56,983 nucleotides of DNA from an uncultured Acidobacteriota bacterium. Its GTDB lineage: Bacteria; Acidobacteriota; Vicinamibacteria; Fen-336. This document shows, in pieces, positions 17,739 to 27,033 of this stretch (positions within the stretch are counted from its first letter, which is position 1; the number at the start of each line of letters is the position of its first letter). The DNA lies in NCBI GenBank assembly GCA_902826455.1, contig CADEEV010000029.1, positions 1-56,983 of the forward strand. The letters run 5' to 3'. The notes beneath the pieces are model-generated. The model searched no databases and was not told the origin of the DNA. It saw nothing but the letters and a program-made list of their open reading frames with translations. A program made the position numbers and the translations under genes.

Positions 17739-19261
17739 CCGTCCCGGCGCCGGGCGGCCGCTTCCATGTCGGCCTCCGCCTGCAGGCTCTGGCGGTCGCG
17801 GGAGATCGTCGCGACGGCCAGGACGCGCCCGCCCCGCTTGTAGGTCACCGCGCACTCGGAGCCGTCGAGCCCTCCGTCGACCTCGACGGCGTCCCACTTC
17901 TCGGCGTGGCCGACGTAGCTGATCTGCGTGTCGTAGTGCTGGCTCCAGAAGAACGGCACGGCGTCGAAGGGCACCTTGCGGCCCAGGATGTTCTGGGCCG
18001 CGACCTGGCCCTGACGCTCCGCCACGACCCAGTGCTCGACCCGAATGGCTTCTCCCGTATGGGGATCGGGCCAGCGCGCGATGTCGCCCGCCGCGAAGAC
18101 GCCCGGCGCGCTGGTCTCGAGGCAGGCGTCGACACGGACGCCCCGGTCCATCGTGAGACCCGCCTGCTCCGCCAGCGCCGTCGAGGGCCGAACCCCGACG
18201 CCCAGCACCAGCAGGTCGGCATCGACGACGGCCCCGCCGCTCAAGGCGACGGCGCGAGCGTCGACGCGCTTCACCGTCTCGCCCAGGTGGAACACCACGC
18301 CGTGGTCCTCGTGGAGCTTCCGCACCAGGCGGCCGAGCTCCGCGCCCAGGATCCGCTCGAGGGGCTGCGACTCCGGAGCGACGACGTGGACCTCGATGCC
18401 GCGCTTGCGGAGCGAGCCGGCCACCTCGAGGCCGATGAAGCTCGCGCCGACCACGACGATGCGCTTCGCCCCGGTGGCGCGGGCGACGAGCGCCTGGCTG
18501 TCGGCGAACGTGCGCAGGTAGTGGATCTGGCCTTCGGTGGCGCCTTCGACCGGAAGGCGGACGGGGTCGGCGCCCGTGGCGAGGAGCAGGGCGTCCCAGG
18601 CGTAGCTCGCGCCGCCCTCGACGAGCGCGCGCTTCTCCCCGAGACCGAGGGACGTCACGCGCGCCCCGAGCACGAGCGCGATGCGCCGCTCGGCGTAGTA
18701 CTCCGGCGTGCGGAGCGGAATCCAGTCCGCGGGTGCGTTGCCGGCCAGGAAGTCCTTCGAGAGATTGGGACGGTCGTAGGGGGCCGAAGCGTCCGCGCTG
18801 ATCAGGGTCAGGGCGCCGTCGTAGCCTTCCTTGCGGAGCGTATCGGCGGCCGCCAGCCCCGCCGCCCCGCCCCCGACGATCACGACCGAGCGGGGCCCCG
18901 TCGCCGGCGCCGGTTTCGAGGCCGGCGAAGGAAGCTTCTCGCGCACGAACACGGTGTCGCCCTTGCGCTCCACGCGCCAGCAGGCGACAGGATCGAGGGC
19001 GGGAGCCCGGAGCGGCTCGCCCGTGGCGAGGCCGAAGCAGGCGTGGTGCCACGGGCAACGGACGGTCGCGCCCACGACCAGGCCGTCGGCGAGCGGGGCG
19101 TGGTAGTGGGTGCACTCGGCGCCCACCGCGAAGAACGCGTCGCCGCTGCGGGCGAGGACGACGCCTTCACCCGCGACGGTTCCGGCGAGCAACGTTCCGT
19201 CGGGAACGTCCGCGACCGGCACGCCCGCGCCGAGATCCGGGCCCGAGGACTGCGTCGTCAT
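17735..19261 (-). CDS. FAD-dependent oxidoreductase with N-terminal Rieske domain (AIF-like)
   Basis: 508 residues. Residues about 10-105 form a Rieske [2Fe-2S] domain with CTHYHAP and CPWHHACF ligands. From about 122 comes a pyridine-nucleotide-disulphide oxidoreductase: VVIVGGGAAGLAAADTL (FAD), VVVGASFIGLEVAGSL (NAD(P)H), VFAAGDIARWPD (FAD). A C-terminal reductase domain follows (FFWSQHYDTQISYVG). This order matches AIFM3-like or ferredoxin-reductase-like proteins that pass electrons from NAD(P)H to a Rieske centre. It may support a dioxygenase or redox homeostasis, but no oxygenase gene is adjacent. ATG at 19261 preceded by GGGGAGG. Confidence 0.93.
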   Translation of the reverse strand: MTTQSSGPDLGAGVPVADVPDGTLLAGTVAGEGVVLARSGDAFFAVGAECTHYHAPLADGLVVGATVRCPWHHACFGLATGEPLRAPALDPVACWRVERKGDTVFVREKLPSPASKPAPATGPRSVVIVGGGAAGLAAADTLRKEGYDGALTLISADASAPYDRPNLSKDFLAGNAPADWIPLRTPEYYAERRIALVLGARVTSLGLGEKRALVEGGASYAWDALLLATGADPVRLPVEGATEGQIHYLRTFADSQALVARATGAKRIVVVGASFIGLEVAGSLRKRGIEVHVVAPESQPLERILGAELGRLVRKLHEDHGVVFHLGETVKRVDARAVALSGGAVVDADLLVLGVGVRPSTALAEQAGLTMDRGVRVDACLETSAPGVFAAGDIARWPDPHTGEAIRVEHWVVAERQGQVAAQNILGRKVPFDAVPFFWSQHYDTQISYVGHAEKWDAVEVDGGLDGSECAVTYKRGGRVLAVATISRDRQSLQAEADMEAAARRRDG

Positions 19262-19316
19262 GGCGCCACCTCCCCGAACAGCCTACATCGGCGATGATGG
19301 CGCCAGGAGGACGACG

Positions 19317-19790
19317 ATGAAAGCACGATTCGACATGTACAAGGCGTCGCCCGACGCCTTGAACGCCATGACGGCGCTCGAGACCTACGTCCACGGCTGT
19401 GGCCTCGAGCTCTCGCTCCTGGACCTCGTGAAGACGCGGGCCTCGCAGATCAACGGCTGCGCGTTCTGCATCCACCTGCACACCCGGGAGGCGCGCTCGC
19501 GCGGCGAGACGGAGCAGCGCCTCTACCTGCTCGACGCGTGGCGCGAGTCGTCGTACTACACCGACCGCGAGCGCGCCGCCCTGGCCTGGACCGAGGCCGT
19601 GACCCTCGTCTCCGAGAACCAGGTGCCCGACGACGTCTACGAGGAGGCACGCCGTGCCTTCGACGAGACGGAGCTCGTGAAGCTCACGCTCGCCATCGCC
19701 ACGATCAACGCGTGGAATCGCCTGGCGATCAGTTTCCGCTCGCAACATCCCACCCACACCCGACCCGTGGTGCAGACGACGACGGCCTGA
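19317..19790 (+). CDS. AhpD-like / carboxymuconolactone decarboxylase family protein
   Basis: 157 residues, all-alpha CMD/AhpD-like fold. The diagnostic NGCAFCIHLHTREAR contains the CxxC...H catalytic triad of alkylhydroperoxidase-type disulphide reductases (about residues 44-51). Function is likely thiol-dependent peroxide reduction or oxidative defence. AGGAGG lies 6 bp before the ATG. Divergent from the Rieske/FAD oxidoreductase by 55 bp, and followed by a racemase 10 bp downstream, so AhpD-racemase is an operon. Confidence 0.91.
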   Translation: MKARFDMYKASPDALNAMTALETYVHGCGLELSLLDLVKTRASQINGCAFCIHLHTREARSRGETEQRLYLLDAWRESSYYTDRERAALAWTEAVTLVSENQVPDDVYEEARRAFDETELVKLTLAIATINAWNRLAISFRSQHPTHTRPVVQTTTA

Positions 19791-19800
19791 GGAGGACGAG

Positions 19801-20502
19801 ATGCCGGGGCACATCGGAATCGTGGCGTGCAGCAGCGAGGGAGCGGCGCTGTGCTATCGCACCGTGTCGCTCTACGGCAGCGAGAGGATGGGCCGGTACG
19901 CCCACCCCGAGGTCGCCATGCACACCCACAGCCTGGCGGAGTACATGGAAGCGATCGACCGCGACGACTGGAAGGGCGTCGCCGAGCTGATGCTGTCGTC
20001 GGCGCGCAAGCTCGCGGCGGCCGGAGCCGACTTCCTGATCTGCCCGGACAACACGATCCACATCGCCTTTCCCCACCTGCGGGCCGCGTCGCCGCTCCCC
20101 TGGCTGCACATCGCGGAGGTCGTCGCGGCCGAAGCGCAGGCACGTGGCCTGCGGCGCATCGGCATCCTCGGTACCCGCTACACGATGGAGGGGCCCGTCT
20201 ACCCCGAGGCCCTCGGTGCCGCGGGGCTCGAGTTCCGTCGGCCCCGGACCGCGGAGATCGAAGGGCTCAACCGCATCATCTTCGACGAACTGGTGCACGG
20301 GCGTTGCACCGAAGCGTCGCTCGCCGCGTTCCAGGACGTGATCCGCAGGCTGGGAGAGGAGGAGGGCTGCGACGCCGTGGTCCTCGGCTGCACGGAGATC
20401 CCGCTCCTCGTGCCGCCCGACCGGTCGCCGCTCCCGACCCTCGACTCGACGCGCCTGCTCGCGCGAGCGGCCGTCGATCGCGCCCTGACCCTGCGGGCCT
20501 GA
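19801..20502 (+). CDS. Aspartate/glutamate racemase family protein
   Basis: 233 residues, two-domain Asp/Glu/hydantoin racemase fold. The second catalytic cysteine is clear in VVLGCTEIPLL. The first one is probably Cys in FLICPDNTIH, where the normal CNT triplet has two extra residues between Cys and Asn. This variant is found in some uncharacterised members, so activity may be racemisation of another amino acid or a hydantoin. Cytosolic, second gene after the AhpD-like protein, with GGAGG before ATG 19801. Confidence 0.85.
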   Translation: MPGHIGIVACSSEGAALCYRTVSLYGSERMGRYAHPEVAMHTHSLAEYMEAIDRDDWKGVAELMLSSARKLAAAGADFLICPDNTIHIAFPHLRAASPLPWLHIAEVVAAEAQARGLRRIGILGTRYTMEGPVYPEALGAAGLEFRRPRTAEIEGLNRIIFDELVHGRCTEASLAAFQDVIRRLGEEEGCDAVVLGCTEIPLLVPPDRSPLPTLDSTRLLARAAVDRALTLRA

Positions 20503-20527
20503 ACAGGACCTCGGAGCCGCTCCAGTT

Positions 20528-20824
20528 CTAGAAAGTGCCGTCGGGCTCCATCGGATTGGGCGTCGGCTCCTGCTGTCCGGGAGTCGGAAGCGGGGACGGC
20601 GGTAGCGGCGTCGGCAGCCCGGGCCGTGGCGGCTTCGGCGAGGGGCTCGGCGCGACGGTCGGCGACGGCAGCGGCACCGGCGAGGGCGGAGGCGTCAGGG
20701 TCGGCTTCGGCGTCGGCGTGGGGGACATCGTGGGCGTGGGTGTCGGCGTCGGTGTGGGCTCCTGAGCGCTGGCGTACAGCGACGGCAGGAGCAGGGTTGC
20801 GATCAAGGCCAGTCGTCTCATCAC
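20528..20824 (-). CDS. Secreted proline/threonine-rich low-complexity protein
   Basis: 98 residues. A signal peptide ([15 protein letters not shown]) is followed by an almost pure Pro/Thr/Ser region starting [14 protein letters not shown]. It looks like a flexible cell-wall or outer-membrane spacer. The DNA shows matching short tandem repeats, so length may vary. An AGGAG lies before the double ATG at 20824/20821. No enzyme motif. The convincing signal peptide and RBS argue that it is real, despite the low complexity. Confidence 0.6.
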   Translation of the reverse strand: MMRRLALIATLLLPSLYASAQEPTPTPTPTPTMSPTPTPKPTLTPPPSPVPLPSPTVAPSPSPKPPRPGLPTPLPPSPLPTPGQQEPTPNPMEPDGTF

Positions 20825-20910
20825 TCACTCCTTTCGCCCTCCGCTACTGCAACCGATGTGCCACGGCTCGCAGGCAGCGCCGCGGTCCTCCTTGGCGTAT
20901 GTTGTGAAGG

Positions 20911-21927
20911 ATGCCGAAGCCAAGCGAAGGGGTCGTCGTGGAGGCCGCGGGCCGCGAGGTGCCCGTCTCGAACCCCGACAAGATCTACTTCCCGGAGGCG
21001 GGCATCCGCAAGATCGAGGTGGTCCGCTACTACGTGGCCGTGGCCGAGGGCGCGCTCCGCGGCTCGGGAGGCCGGCCGAACGTGATGGTGCGCTACGCCG
21101 ACGGCATCCACGGCGAGTTCTTCTACCAGAAGCGCGCGCCCGCCTCGCGGCCCGACTGGATCGAGGTCGCGGCCCTCAGCTTCCCCTCGGGGCGCAAGGC
21201 CGAAGAGATCGTGCCCCGCGACGCCGCGGCCCTGGCCTGGCTCGCGAACCTCGGCTGCCTCGAGCTGCACCCGCATCCCGTGCGCGCCGAGGATCTCGAT
21301 CACCCCGACGAGCTGCGCGTCGACCTCGACCCCATGCCCGGCATCGAGTGGCCGCAGATCGTGGCGGTGGCATTGCAGGCGAAGGACGTCCTCACGGAGG
21401 CCGGGCTCCGGGGCTGGCCCAAGACCTCGGGGTCGCGCGGCATCCACGTGAACGTGAGGATCGAGCCGCGCTGGTCGTTCACCGAGGTGCGGCGTGCGGC
21501 CCTCGCCCTCGCCCGCGAGGTCGAGCGGCGCGTGCCCGAGCTCGCCACCAGCAAGTGGTGGAAGGAGGAGCGCCACGGGGTCTTCATCGACTACAACCAG
21601 AACGCGAAGGACCGCACGGTCGCCGGCGCCTACTCGGTGCGGCCCAAGCCCGACGCGCGGGTCTCGGCGCCGCTCACGTGGGAAGAGCTCGGCACCTGCC
21701 GGCCCGAGGAGTTCACGCTGCGCACCATGCCCGCGCGCTTCGCGGAGCTGGGCGACCGCCACGCGGACATCGACGCCCATGCCGGCCGCCTCGACGCGCT
21801 GCTGGAGCTCTCGGCGCGGCAGGAGAAGGAAGGGCTGGGCGACGCCCCCTGGCCCCCGCACTACGCGAAGCAGTCGGGCGAGCCGCCGCGCGTGCAGCCC
21901 TCGAAGCGCAAGCGCGAGGAGCCCTGA
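20911..21927 (+). CDS. LigD-type DNA primase/polymerase (PolDom) protein
   Basis: 338 residues, a stand-alone archaeo-eukaryotic primase-type polymerase domain as in the N- or C-terminal part of LigD. Visible motifs: VSNPDKIYFPEAGIRK, RVDLDP (catalytic Asp pair), KTSGSRGIHVNVRI and VFIDYNQNAKDRTVAGAYSVR. These enzymes add ribo- or deoxyribonucleotides at breaks and gaps. Here it is not fused to the ligase; a separate ATP-dependent ligase gene converges on it with a 1-bp gap. The TATGTT box ends 7 bp before the ATG, pointing to leaderless transcription. No Ku gene is visible in the window. Confidence 0.92.
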   Translation: MPKPSEGVVVEAAGREVPVSNPDKIYFPEAGIRKIEVVRYYVAVAEGALRGSGGRPNVMVRYADGIHGEFFYQKRAPASRPDWIEVAALSFPSGRKAEEIVPRDAAALAWLANLGCLELHPHPVRAEDLDHPDELRVDLDPMPGIEWPQIVAVALQAKDVLTEAGLRGWPKTSGSRGIHVNVRIEPRWSFTEVRRAALALAREVERRVPELATSKWWKEERHGVFIDYNQNAKDRTVAGAYSVRPKPDARVSAPLTWEELGTCRPEEFTLRTMPARFAELGDRHADIDAHAGRLDALLELSARQEKEGLGDAPWPPHYAKQSGEPPRVQPSKRKREEP

Positions 21928-21928
21928 G

Positions 21929-22999
21929 TCAGGCGCCGAAGATCAGGCCCAGCTCCGCCGGCGGCGCCACCTCGAGCTGATCGTACCGGCAGTCCCCGGG
22001 CGACTTGTCGGTGCGCCAGCGCAGGAAGTGGGCGGCGTGGCGGAAACGATCGCCCTGCATGTGGTCGTACTTGACCTCGCACACGCGCTCGATGCGAAGC
22101 GGCTCCCAGGACAGGTCCTTGCCGGCGCTCCAGCGGCTCTGGGCTCCGGGGCGCCGCTGCAGCGTCTCGCCCGGTTCCGCCCAGTCCCGCCACGGATGAC
22201 TTTCGAGGGCGGCGTCGCGCAGGGGGGCGAGCTCCAGGGCGAGCTCCCGGCGCACGGCCATCGGAAACGACGACGTGACGCCGACGTGCTGCAACACGCC
22301 GTCGTCGTCGTACAGGCCGAGCAGCAGCGAGCCCACGAGCGTCCCCGGACCCTGCTTGTGCCAGCGGAAGCCGGCCACGACGCAGTCGGCGCTGCGCACG
22401 TGCTTGATCTTGAGCATGCTGCGCTTGCCGGGCTCGTAGGCGCCCTCCGCGCGCTTCGCGATGACGCCGTCGAAGCCCGCGCCCTCGAAGCGGTGGAACC
22501 AGTCCTCGGCGACGCTGCGCTCGCGCCGGCACGGCGTCAGGTGGAGCCGGGGCGCCGGAGCCGCGAACAGGGCCTCGAGCCGCGACCGGCGCTCGGCCTG
22601 GGGCCGGACCCGCAGGTCCTCGTCGCCCACGGCGAGCAGATCGAAGGCGACGAACGACGCCGGCTGCTCGGCCGCGAGCTTCTTCACCCGCGACGCCGCG
22701 GGATGCAGGCGCATCTGGAGGGCGTCGAAGTCGAGGCCCCGCGGGCTCACGCTGACGATCTCGCCGTCGACCACGCAGCGCTCGGGCAGGTGCGCGCGGA
22801 AGAGCTCCTCGAGCTCGGGGAAATAGCGGCCGAGAGGCTTGAGGTCGCGGCTCTGGAGGAAGACCTCGTCCCCGTCACGGAAGACGAGGGCCCGGAACCC
22901 GTCCCACTTGGGCTCGAAGAGCCAGCCGTCGCCCTCCGGCAGCGCGTCGGCGAGCTTTGCCAGCATGGGCTCGACGGGCGGCGCGATGGGGAAGGCCAT
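21929..22999 (-). CDS. ATP-dependent DNA ligase (LigD/LigC-like)
   Basis: 356 residues: adenylation domain plus OB-fold. The lysine nucleophile is in FEPKWDGFRA (motif I, about residue 31). Other motifs are VVDGEIVS (III), FVAFDLLAVG (IIIa), DGVIAKRAEGAYEPGKRS (IV) and MLKIKHVRSADCV (V). It seals nicks using ATP, in the bacterial repair (not replication) ligase group. ATG 22999 shares its A with the exonuclease III stop (TGATG). It is the last gene of the polX-unknown-xthA-lig operon. Confidence 0.93.
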   Translation of the reverse strand: MAFPIAPPVEPMLAKLADALPEGDGWLFEPKWDGFRALVFRDGDEVFLQSRDLKPLGRYFPELEELFRAHLPERCVVDGEIVSVSPRGLDFDALQMRLHPAASRVKKLAAEQPASFVAFDLLAVGDEDLRVRPQAERRSRLEALFAAPAPRLHLTPCRRERSVAEDWFHRFEGAGFDGVIAKRAEGAYEPGKRSMLKIKHVRSADCVVAGFRWHKQGPGTLVGSLLLGLYDDDGVLQHVGVTSSFPMAVRRELALELAPLRDAALESHPWRDWAEPGETLQRRPGAQSRWSAGKDLSWEPLRIERVCEVKYDHMQGDRFRHAAHFLRWRTDKSPGDCRYDQLEVAPPAELGLIFGA

Positions 23000-23880
23000 C
23001 AGCGCCTGGCCTCGAGGCGCGCGGCGATGCGTCCCTCGGCCGAGGCCCAGCCCGCGTCGAACGGGTGCCCCGGCTCGTCCACGTCCATCAGCAGCGGCGC
23101 GTGGTCCGAAGGGATGGGCTTGCCCTTGCGGGCCTCGCGGTCGATCTCGCTCGCGACCACGCGGGCGGCGAGGGGCGCCGTGGCGAGCAGGTGGTCGATG
23201 CGCATGCCGAAGTTCTTCTGGAAGCTGCCGGCCCGGTAGTCCCACCAGGTGTAGCGCCCGCCCTCCGGCCTCTGACGTCGATAGACGTCGACGAGCCCCC
23301 AGCGGCACAGCCGGTCGAAGGCCTCGCGCTCCCGCGGCGACACGTGGGTGCCGCCGTGGCACAGGCGCGGGTTCCAGACGTCGTCGTCGGTCGGCGCCAC
23401 GTTGTAGTCGCCGCCGAGCACCAGCGGCTGGCCGGGGTCGCCGCTCTCGGCGAGCCAGCGGGCCAGGCGCAAGAACCAGTCGAGCTTGGCCTCGTAGAAG
23501 GGCGAGTCCACGACGCGGCCGTTCGGCGCGTAGAGGCTCACCACGCGGACGTCGCCGCACGTCGCCGCGAGCATGCGGGCCTCGGAGCCCGGCTCGTCGT
23601 CGCCGCTGCCCGGCGTGCGCGCCGGCAGGACCGGGTCGCCGAAGTTCGTGACGACGTCCGTGATCGGGAGCCGGCTCGCGATCGCGACGCCGTTCCAGCG
23701 GCCCTCGCCGTGGTGGGCGAGCTCGTATCCGAGCTCCTGGAAGGCGGCGAGCGGCGCGTCTTCGTCCTTGAGCTTCGTCTCCTGCATCAGGAGGACGTCG
23801 GGTCGGGCCCGCTCCAGCCACCAGCGCACCTTGTCGATGCGGGCTCTCAGCGAGTTGACGTTCCAGGTGGCGATGCGCAC
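22999..23880 (-). CDS. xthA: Exodeoxyribonuclease III / AP endonuclease
   Basis: 293 residues, exonuclease-endonuclease-phosphatase fold. MRIATWNVNSLRAR, LLMQETKL (metal Glu), VSLYAPNG, LGGDYNVAPTD (Asp/Asn), WWDYRAGSFQKNFGMRIDH and SDHAPL (catalytic Asp-His) are all intact. It nicks DNA at abasic sites and trims 3' ends. Its stop overlaps the ligase ATG, and only 9 bp separate it from the unknown gene upstream, so it is clearly co-translated with ligase and PolX in a base-excision/strand-break operon. Confidence 0.95.
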   Translation of the reverse strand: MRIATWNVNSLRARIDKVRWWLERARPDVLLMQETKLKDEDAPLAAFQELGYELAHHGEGRWNGVAIASRLPITDVVTNFGDPVLPARTPGSGDDEPGSEARMLAATCGDVRVVSLYAPNGRVVDSPFYEAKLDWFLRLARWLAESGDPGQPLVLGGDYNVAPTDDDVWNPRLCHGGTHVSPREREAFDRLCRWGLVDVYRRQRPEGGRYTWWDYRAGSFQKNFGMRIDHLLATAPLAARVVASEIDREARKGKPIPSDHAPLLMDVDEPGHPFDAGWASAEGRIAARLEARR

Positions 23881-23889
23881 GCGGTCTCC

Positions 23890-24492
23890 TCAGGAAGCGG
23901 CGCGAGGCCGGGGGGTGAGCCGCGCGGGGCGCGCGCCGCGGCGCACCGCGCCGTCGAGGGGCACGTAGTCGAGCTCGCGGCCGGCGTCGACCGCGCGCAG
24001 CAGCAGGCCGCCCCGGCTCATGTCGCCCCGGCCCACGAACGCGGCGGGGAAGAGCAGGCGCCGGCCGAGCACCGGGGTCAGCAGGTCCGCGTACTTCTTC
24101 GACGCGACGCTTCCCAGGAGCACGACGTCGGCGTTCCCCCAGGTCGGCGCGAGAGCCGCGAGGTCGCGCCGGAGCGGATCGCTGTAGCGTGGCTCGTCGG
24201 GATCCACGTCGACCGCGGCGTAGCGCGCCAGGTCGGGGAGGTGGAGGCGGTCCTCGGGGGAGCGCAGGCCGTCGCACGGCGTGATGACGTGGAGGCCCGC
24301 GCTCGCGAAGGCGCGCGCGTACGCGAGCTTGCCGCGGAAATAGAGGCTGCTCACGAAGCTGAAGACCTCCCCCAGGGCCGCGCCGTCGGCGTCGCGCAGC
24401 CGGCGGCTCAGGTCGGAGCCCGCGTCCGGGCGCTGCAGCATCCGCGCGCGCTGGCCCGAGCAGTTCGCCGGCGAGAGCAGGAAGACCTTCAT
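23890..24492 (-). CDS. Unknown protein in DNA-repair operon
   Basis: 200 residues, no signal peptide or membrane segment. Conserved-looking segments are [44 protein letters not shown] and [16 protein letters not shown]. The arrangement [11 protein letters not shown] ... GLxxPE is faintly like the DUF6884/YaaA group, but I cannot place it with confidence. The Arg/Pro-rich C-terminus could bind DNA. Its ATG overlaps the polX stop (ATGA, 24489-24492), and the next gene is xthA. Translational coupling on one side and a 9-bp gap on the other suggest a direct role in the repair step run by PolX, ExoIII and ligase. Confidence 0.75.
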   Translation of the reverse strand: MKVFLLSPANCSGQRARMLQRPDAGSDLSRRLRDADGAALGEVFSFVSSLYFRGKLAYARAFASAGLHVITPCDGLRSPEDRLHLPDLARYAAVDVDPDEPRYSDPLRRDLAALAPTWGNADVVLLGSVASKKYADLLTPVLGRRLLFPAAFVGRGDMSRGGLLLRAVDAGRELDYVPLDGAVRRGARPARLTPRPRAAS

Positions 24493-26228
24493 TGCCGGCG
24501 CGCCCGCACCCACTCGAGGAAGCGCTTGCGCGGCCAGGTGTTCGCGATGCGGGCGGGATCCACCCAGCCCCGCATGGCGTGCTCCACGCCACCGTCCATG
24601 CGCTGCAGTTCGCGGGTGTGGTGGCTGTCCGTGCTGAGGACGAACGTCACGTCGAGCCCGCGGGCGCGATACAGCACCTCGCTCGAGAGGTCGAGGCGCC
24701 CGAGCGCGCAGTTGATCTCGAGAGCCACGCCGGTCTCCGCGGCCTTCTTCAGGACGGCGTCGACGTCGACGTCGATGCCGTGGCGGTGGCCGATGCGCCG
24801 GCCCGTCAGGTGGGCGATCGCGTTGACCGTACGGTCCTCCATGGCGGCGAGCACCCGCTGCGTCTGCTCGCCACGGCCGAGCTCGAAGTGGGAGTGGACC
24901 CCGGCCACGCACCACTCCAGGCGGCGGCGGAAGGCCGGGTCGTAGTCGAGGCCGCCGTCGCGGCCGATGTTGAGCTCGCAGCCCTGGAGTAGCGTCGTCT
25001 TCCTGAAGCGCGGCCGCAGGGCGTCGATCTCCTCGCGCTGGGCCAGCAGGCGCTCGCGGCTGACCCCGTTCATCGCGAGGTCCTCGCCGTGGTCGGTGAG
25101 GGCCAGGTACTCGTACCCGCGCTCCGCGGCCGCGGCGACGATCTCCTCGAGGCTGCTCTTGCCGTCGCCCGAGAGGGCGGTGTGCACGTGGAGATCGCCG
25201 CGCATGTGCTTCGGCAGCAGGCTGAGGGGCAGCTCGCCCGCGAGGGCGGCCTCGACCTCGCCGTGGTCCTCGCGCAGGGGAGCCGGGACGAGGGGCAGGC
25301 CCAGGGCCGCGTAGATGTCGGCCTCGGTCTTCGAGGCGATGACCTTGCCCGTGGCCGTCTCGGTCAGGCCGTACTCGTTCAGGAGCCAGCCGCGCTCGAG
25401 GGCGCGCTGCCGCAGCTTGATGTTGTGGGACTTGGAGCCCGTGAAGTACTGGCAGGCCGCCCCGAACTGCCGCGGCTCCACGAGGCGCAGGTCGACCTGG
25501 AAGCCGCTCGCCGTGAGCACCGAGGTCTTGGTCTCGCCGCTGCCGATCACGTCGCGGACCATCGAGAGCGCGAGAAAGGCTTCGCGCACGGCCTCGGGCT
25601 TGCGGGTGGCCGCCACGACGTCGATGTCGGCCACGGTCTCGCGCAGGCGCCGCAGGCTGCCGCAGAACTGGACGCGCTCCACCTCGGGCAGCGCTCCGAG
25701 CGCCGCGACCAGCTCGCGCGCGATGGGCATGGCCTCGGCGATGGGCCGCCGCTTGTCCTTGCCGGTCTCGCCCATGCGGCTCACGGCCTGCAGGATCTTC
25801 TCCTCGGCCTTCGCTCCGAGCCCGCGCAGGTCCCGCAGCTTCTGAGCCGCCAGGGCGGCGCGCAGGTCGTCGATGTTGTGGACGCCCAGCTCGCTCCGCA
25901 GCCGGAGGAGCGTCTTGGGGCCCACGCCCGGGATGCGGCTCAGGGCGACGAAGGCCGGCGGGTACTTGGCTCGCAGGCCTTCGAGCTTCTCGATCGTCCC
26001 GGTGTCGAAGAACTCCCGGATCTTCTTCGCGGTGCTCTCGCCGATCCCGCCGACCGCGACGAGCTCCTTGAGGGACAGGGTCGACAGCTCGCCCCTGTAG
26101 GTCGTGATGGCCTCCATGGCGTTCTCGTAGGCTCGGGCCCGGAAGGACATGGTGGAGCCTTCGTCGAGGACCGTGAGCTGCGCCATCTCGCGGAACAACG
26201 CCACGAGGGACTCGTTGTGGCTGGCCAT
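24489..26228 (-). CDS. polX: DNA polymerase X family protein with PHP phosphoesterase domain
   Basis: 579 residues. N-terminal helix-hairpin-helix region (about 1-150: [24 protein letters not shown]), then the Pol beta-type nucleotidyltransferase core [17 protein letters not shown] with its DxD aspartates. A third Asp lies in QVDLRLVEP, and a thumb follows ([20 protein letters not shown]). The C-terminal PHP domain (about 335-579) has [22 protein letters not shown] and STDSHH metal ligands. Full bacterial PolX architecture: gap-filling polymerase plus 3'-5' exonuclease/phosphatase. First gene of the repair operon. A TAGACT box ends 6 bp before the ATG, so the operon may be leaderless. Confidence 0.95.
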   Translation of the reverse strand: MASHNESLVALFREMAQLTVLDEGSTMSFRARAYENAMEAITTYRGELSTLSLKELVAVGGIGESTAKKIREFFDTGTIEKLEGLRAKYPPAFVALSRIPGVGPKTLLRLRSELGVHNIDDLRAALAAQKLRDLRGLGAKAEEKILQAVSRMGETGKDKRRPIAEAMPIARELVAALGALPEVERVQFCGSLRRLRETVADIDVVAATRKPEAVREAFLALSMVRDVIGSGETKTSVLTASGFQVDLRLVEPRQFGAACQYFTGSKSHNIKLRQRALERGWLLNEYGLTETATGKVIASKTEADIYAALGLPLVPAPLREDHGEVEAALAGELPLSLLPKHMRGDLHVHTALSGDGKSSLEEIVAAAAERGYEYLALTDHGEDLAMNGVSRERLLAQREEIDALRPRFRKTTLLQGCELNIGRDGGLDYDPAFRRRLEWCVAGVHSHFELGRGEQTQRVLAAMEDRTVNAIAHLTGRRIGHRHGIDVDVDAVLKKAAETGVALEINCALGRLDLSSEVLYRARGLDVTFVLSTDSHHTRELQRMDGGVEHAMRGWVDPARIANTWPRKRFLEWVRARRQ

Positions 26229-26326
26229 CGCCGCAGTCTAACGCGCCCGGCCGGCGCCGCAGGACCGAGCCTGGAACGAAACGCCGGCGATCGGTAAGAT
26301 GCGGCGATGGGCCCGGAGCGTCGCGC

Positions 26327-27007
26327 GTGAGCACCCTGACCCTCCTGGGCATCGGCCTGGCTCTCGGCATCCGCCACGCGGCGGACAGCGACCACGTCGT
26401 CGCGGTGACCGCCATCGCCGCACGCTACAAGCGCATCGGGCCGGCGGCGCTGATCGGCGCCTTCTGGGGCCTCGGCCACACCCTGACCATCTGCGTCGTG
26501 GGAGGGCTGATCATCCTGTTCAACCTGACGGTGCCGCCGCGCGTCGGCTTGAGCCTCGAGTTCGCGGTCGGCATCGTGCTCACGGTCGTAGGCCTGCTGA
26601 ATCTGGCCGGCCGCGGCGGGTTCGTGTCCGCGGACCCGCACCCGCCCCACGGCGACGGCCACAGCCACGACACACGGCAGGGATGGCGGGCCTTTCTCGT
26701 GGGCCTCGTCCATGGTCTCGCCGGCAGCGCGGCGATCGCCCTGATGGTGCTGGCGACCGTCAAGGACCCGTGGGCGGGTTGCCTGTACCTGGTCGTCTTC
26801 GGGGCCGGGACCATCGTCGGCATGATGCTCGTCACCCTCGCGTTCGCGTCGCCGGTCGCTCTCCTTTCCGACCGCTTCCGGTGGTCGGGGGAGCGCCTGC
26901 GGCTGGCGACCGGCCTGCTGTCCGTCGGCTTCGGCCTCTACGTGATGTACCAGATCGGCCTGGTGGACGGGTTGTTCCGCGCGGTGCCGCACTGGAGCCC
27001 GCACTGA
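26327..27007 (+). CDS. NiCoT/NicO-like nickel-cobalt transporter
   Basis: 226 residues, about six membrane segments. The HAADSDH motif (HxxxDxDH, near residue 17) is the metal-binding signature of nickel/cobalt transporters, and the cytoplasmic loop HPPHGDGHSHD is His-rich. Shorter than classic HoxN/NixA, closer to the NicO/UreH-type proteins. Start GTG 26327; its first bases overlap the TGA of a 7-codon ATG frame (26307-26330). No urease or hydrogenase genes are nearby. MsrA follows with overlap. Confidence 0.86.
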   Translation: MSTLTLLGIGLALGIRHAADSDHVVAVTAIAARYKRIGPAALIGAFWGLGHTLTICVVGGLIILFNLTVPPRVGLSLEFAVGIVLTVVGLLNLAGRGGFVSADPHPPHGDGHSHDTRQGWRAFLVGLVHGLAGSAAIALMVLATVKDPWAGCLYLVVFGAGTIVGMMLVTLAFASPVALLSDRFRWSGERLRLATGLLSVGFGLYVMYQIGLVDGLFRAVPHWSPH

Positions 27008-27033
27008 TCCGGGGCGCGCTGCTCGGCGTCCTG

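Noticed and set aside
20535-20765. Gly/Val-rich frame on the plus strand at the proline-rich gene
   Set aside because: It is the complement of the Pro/Thr repeat; the minus frame has a signal peptide and RBS.
21929-26228. A Ku protein gene completing NHEJ next to the ligase and polymerase
   Set aside because: No Ku-like sequence was found in any frame of the window; the cassette is better described as base-excision/strand-break repair.
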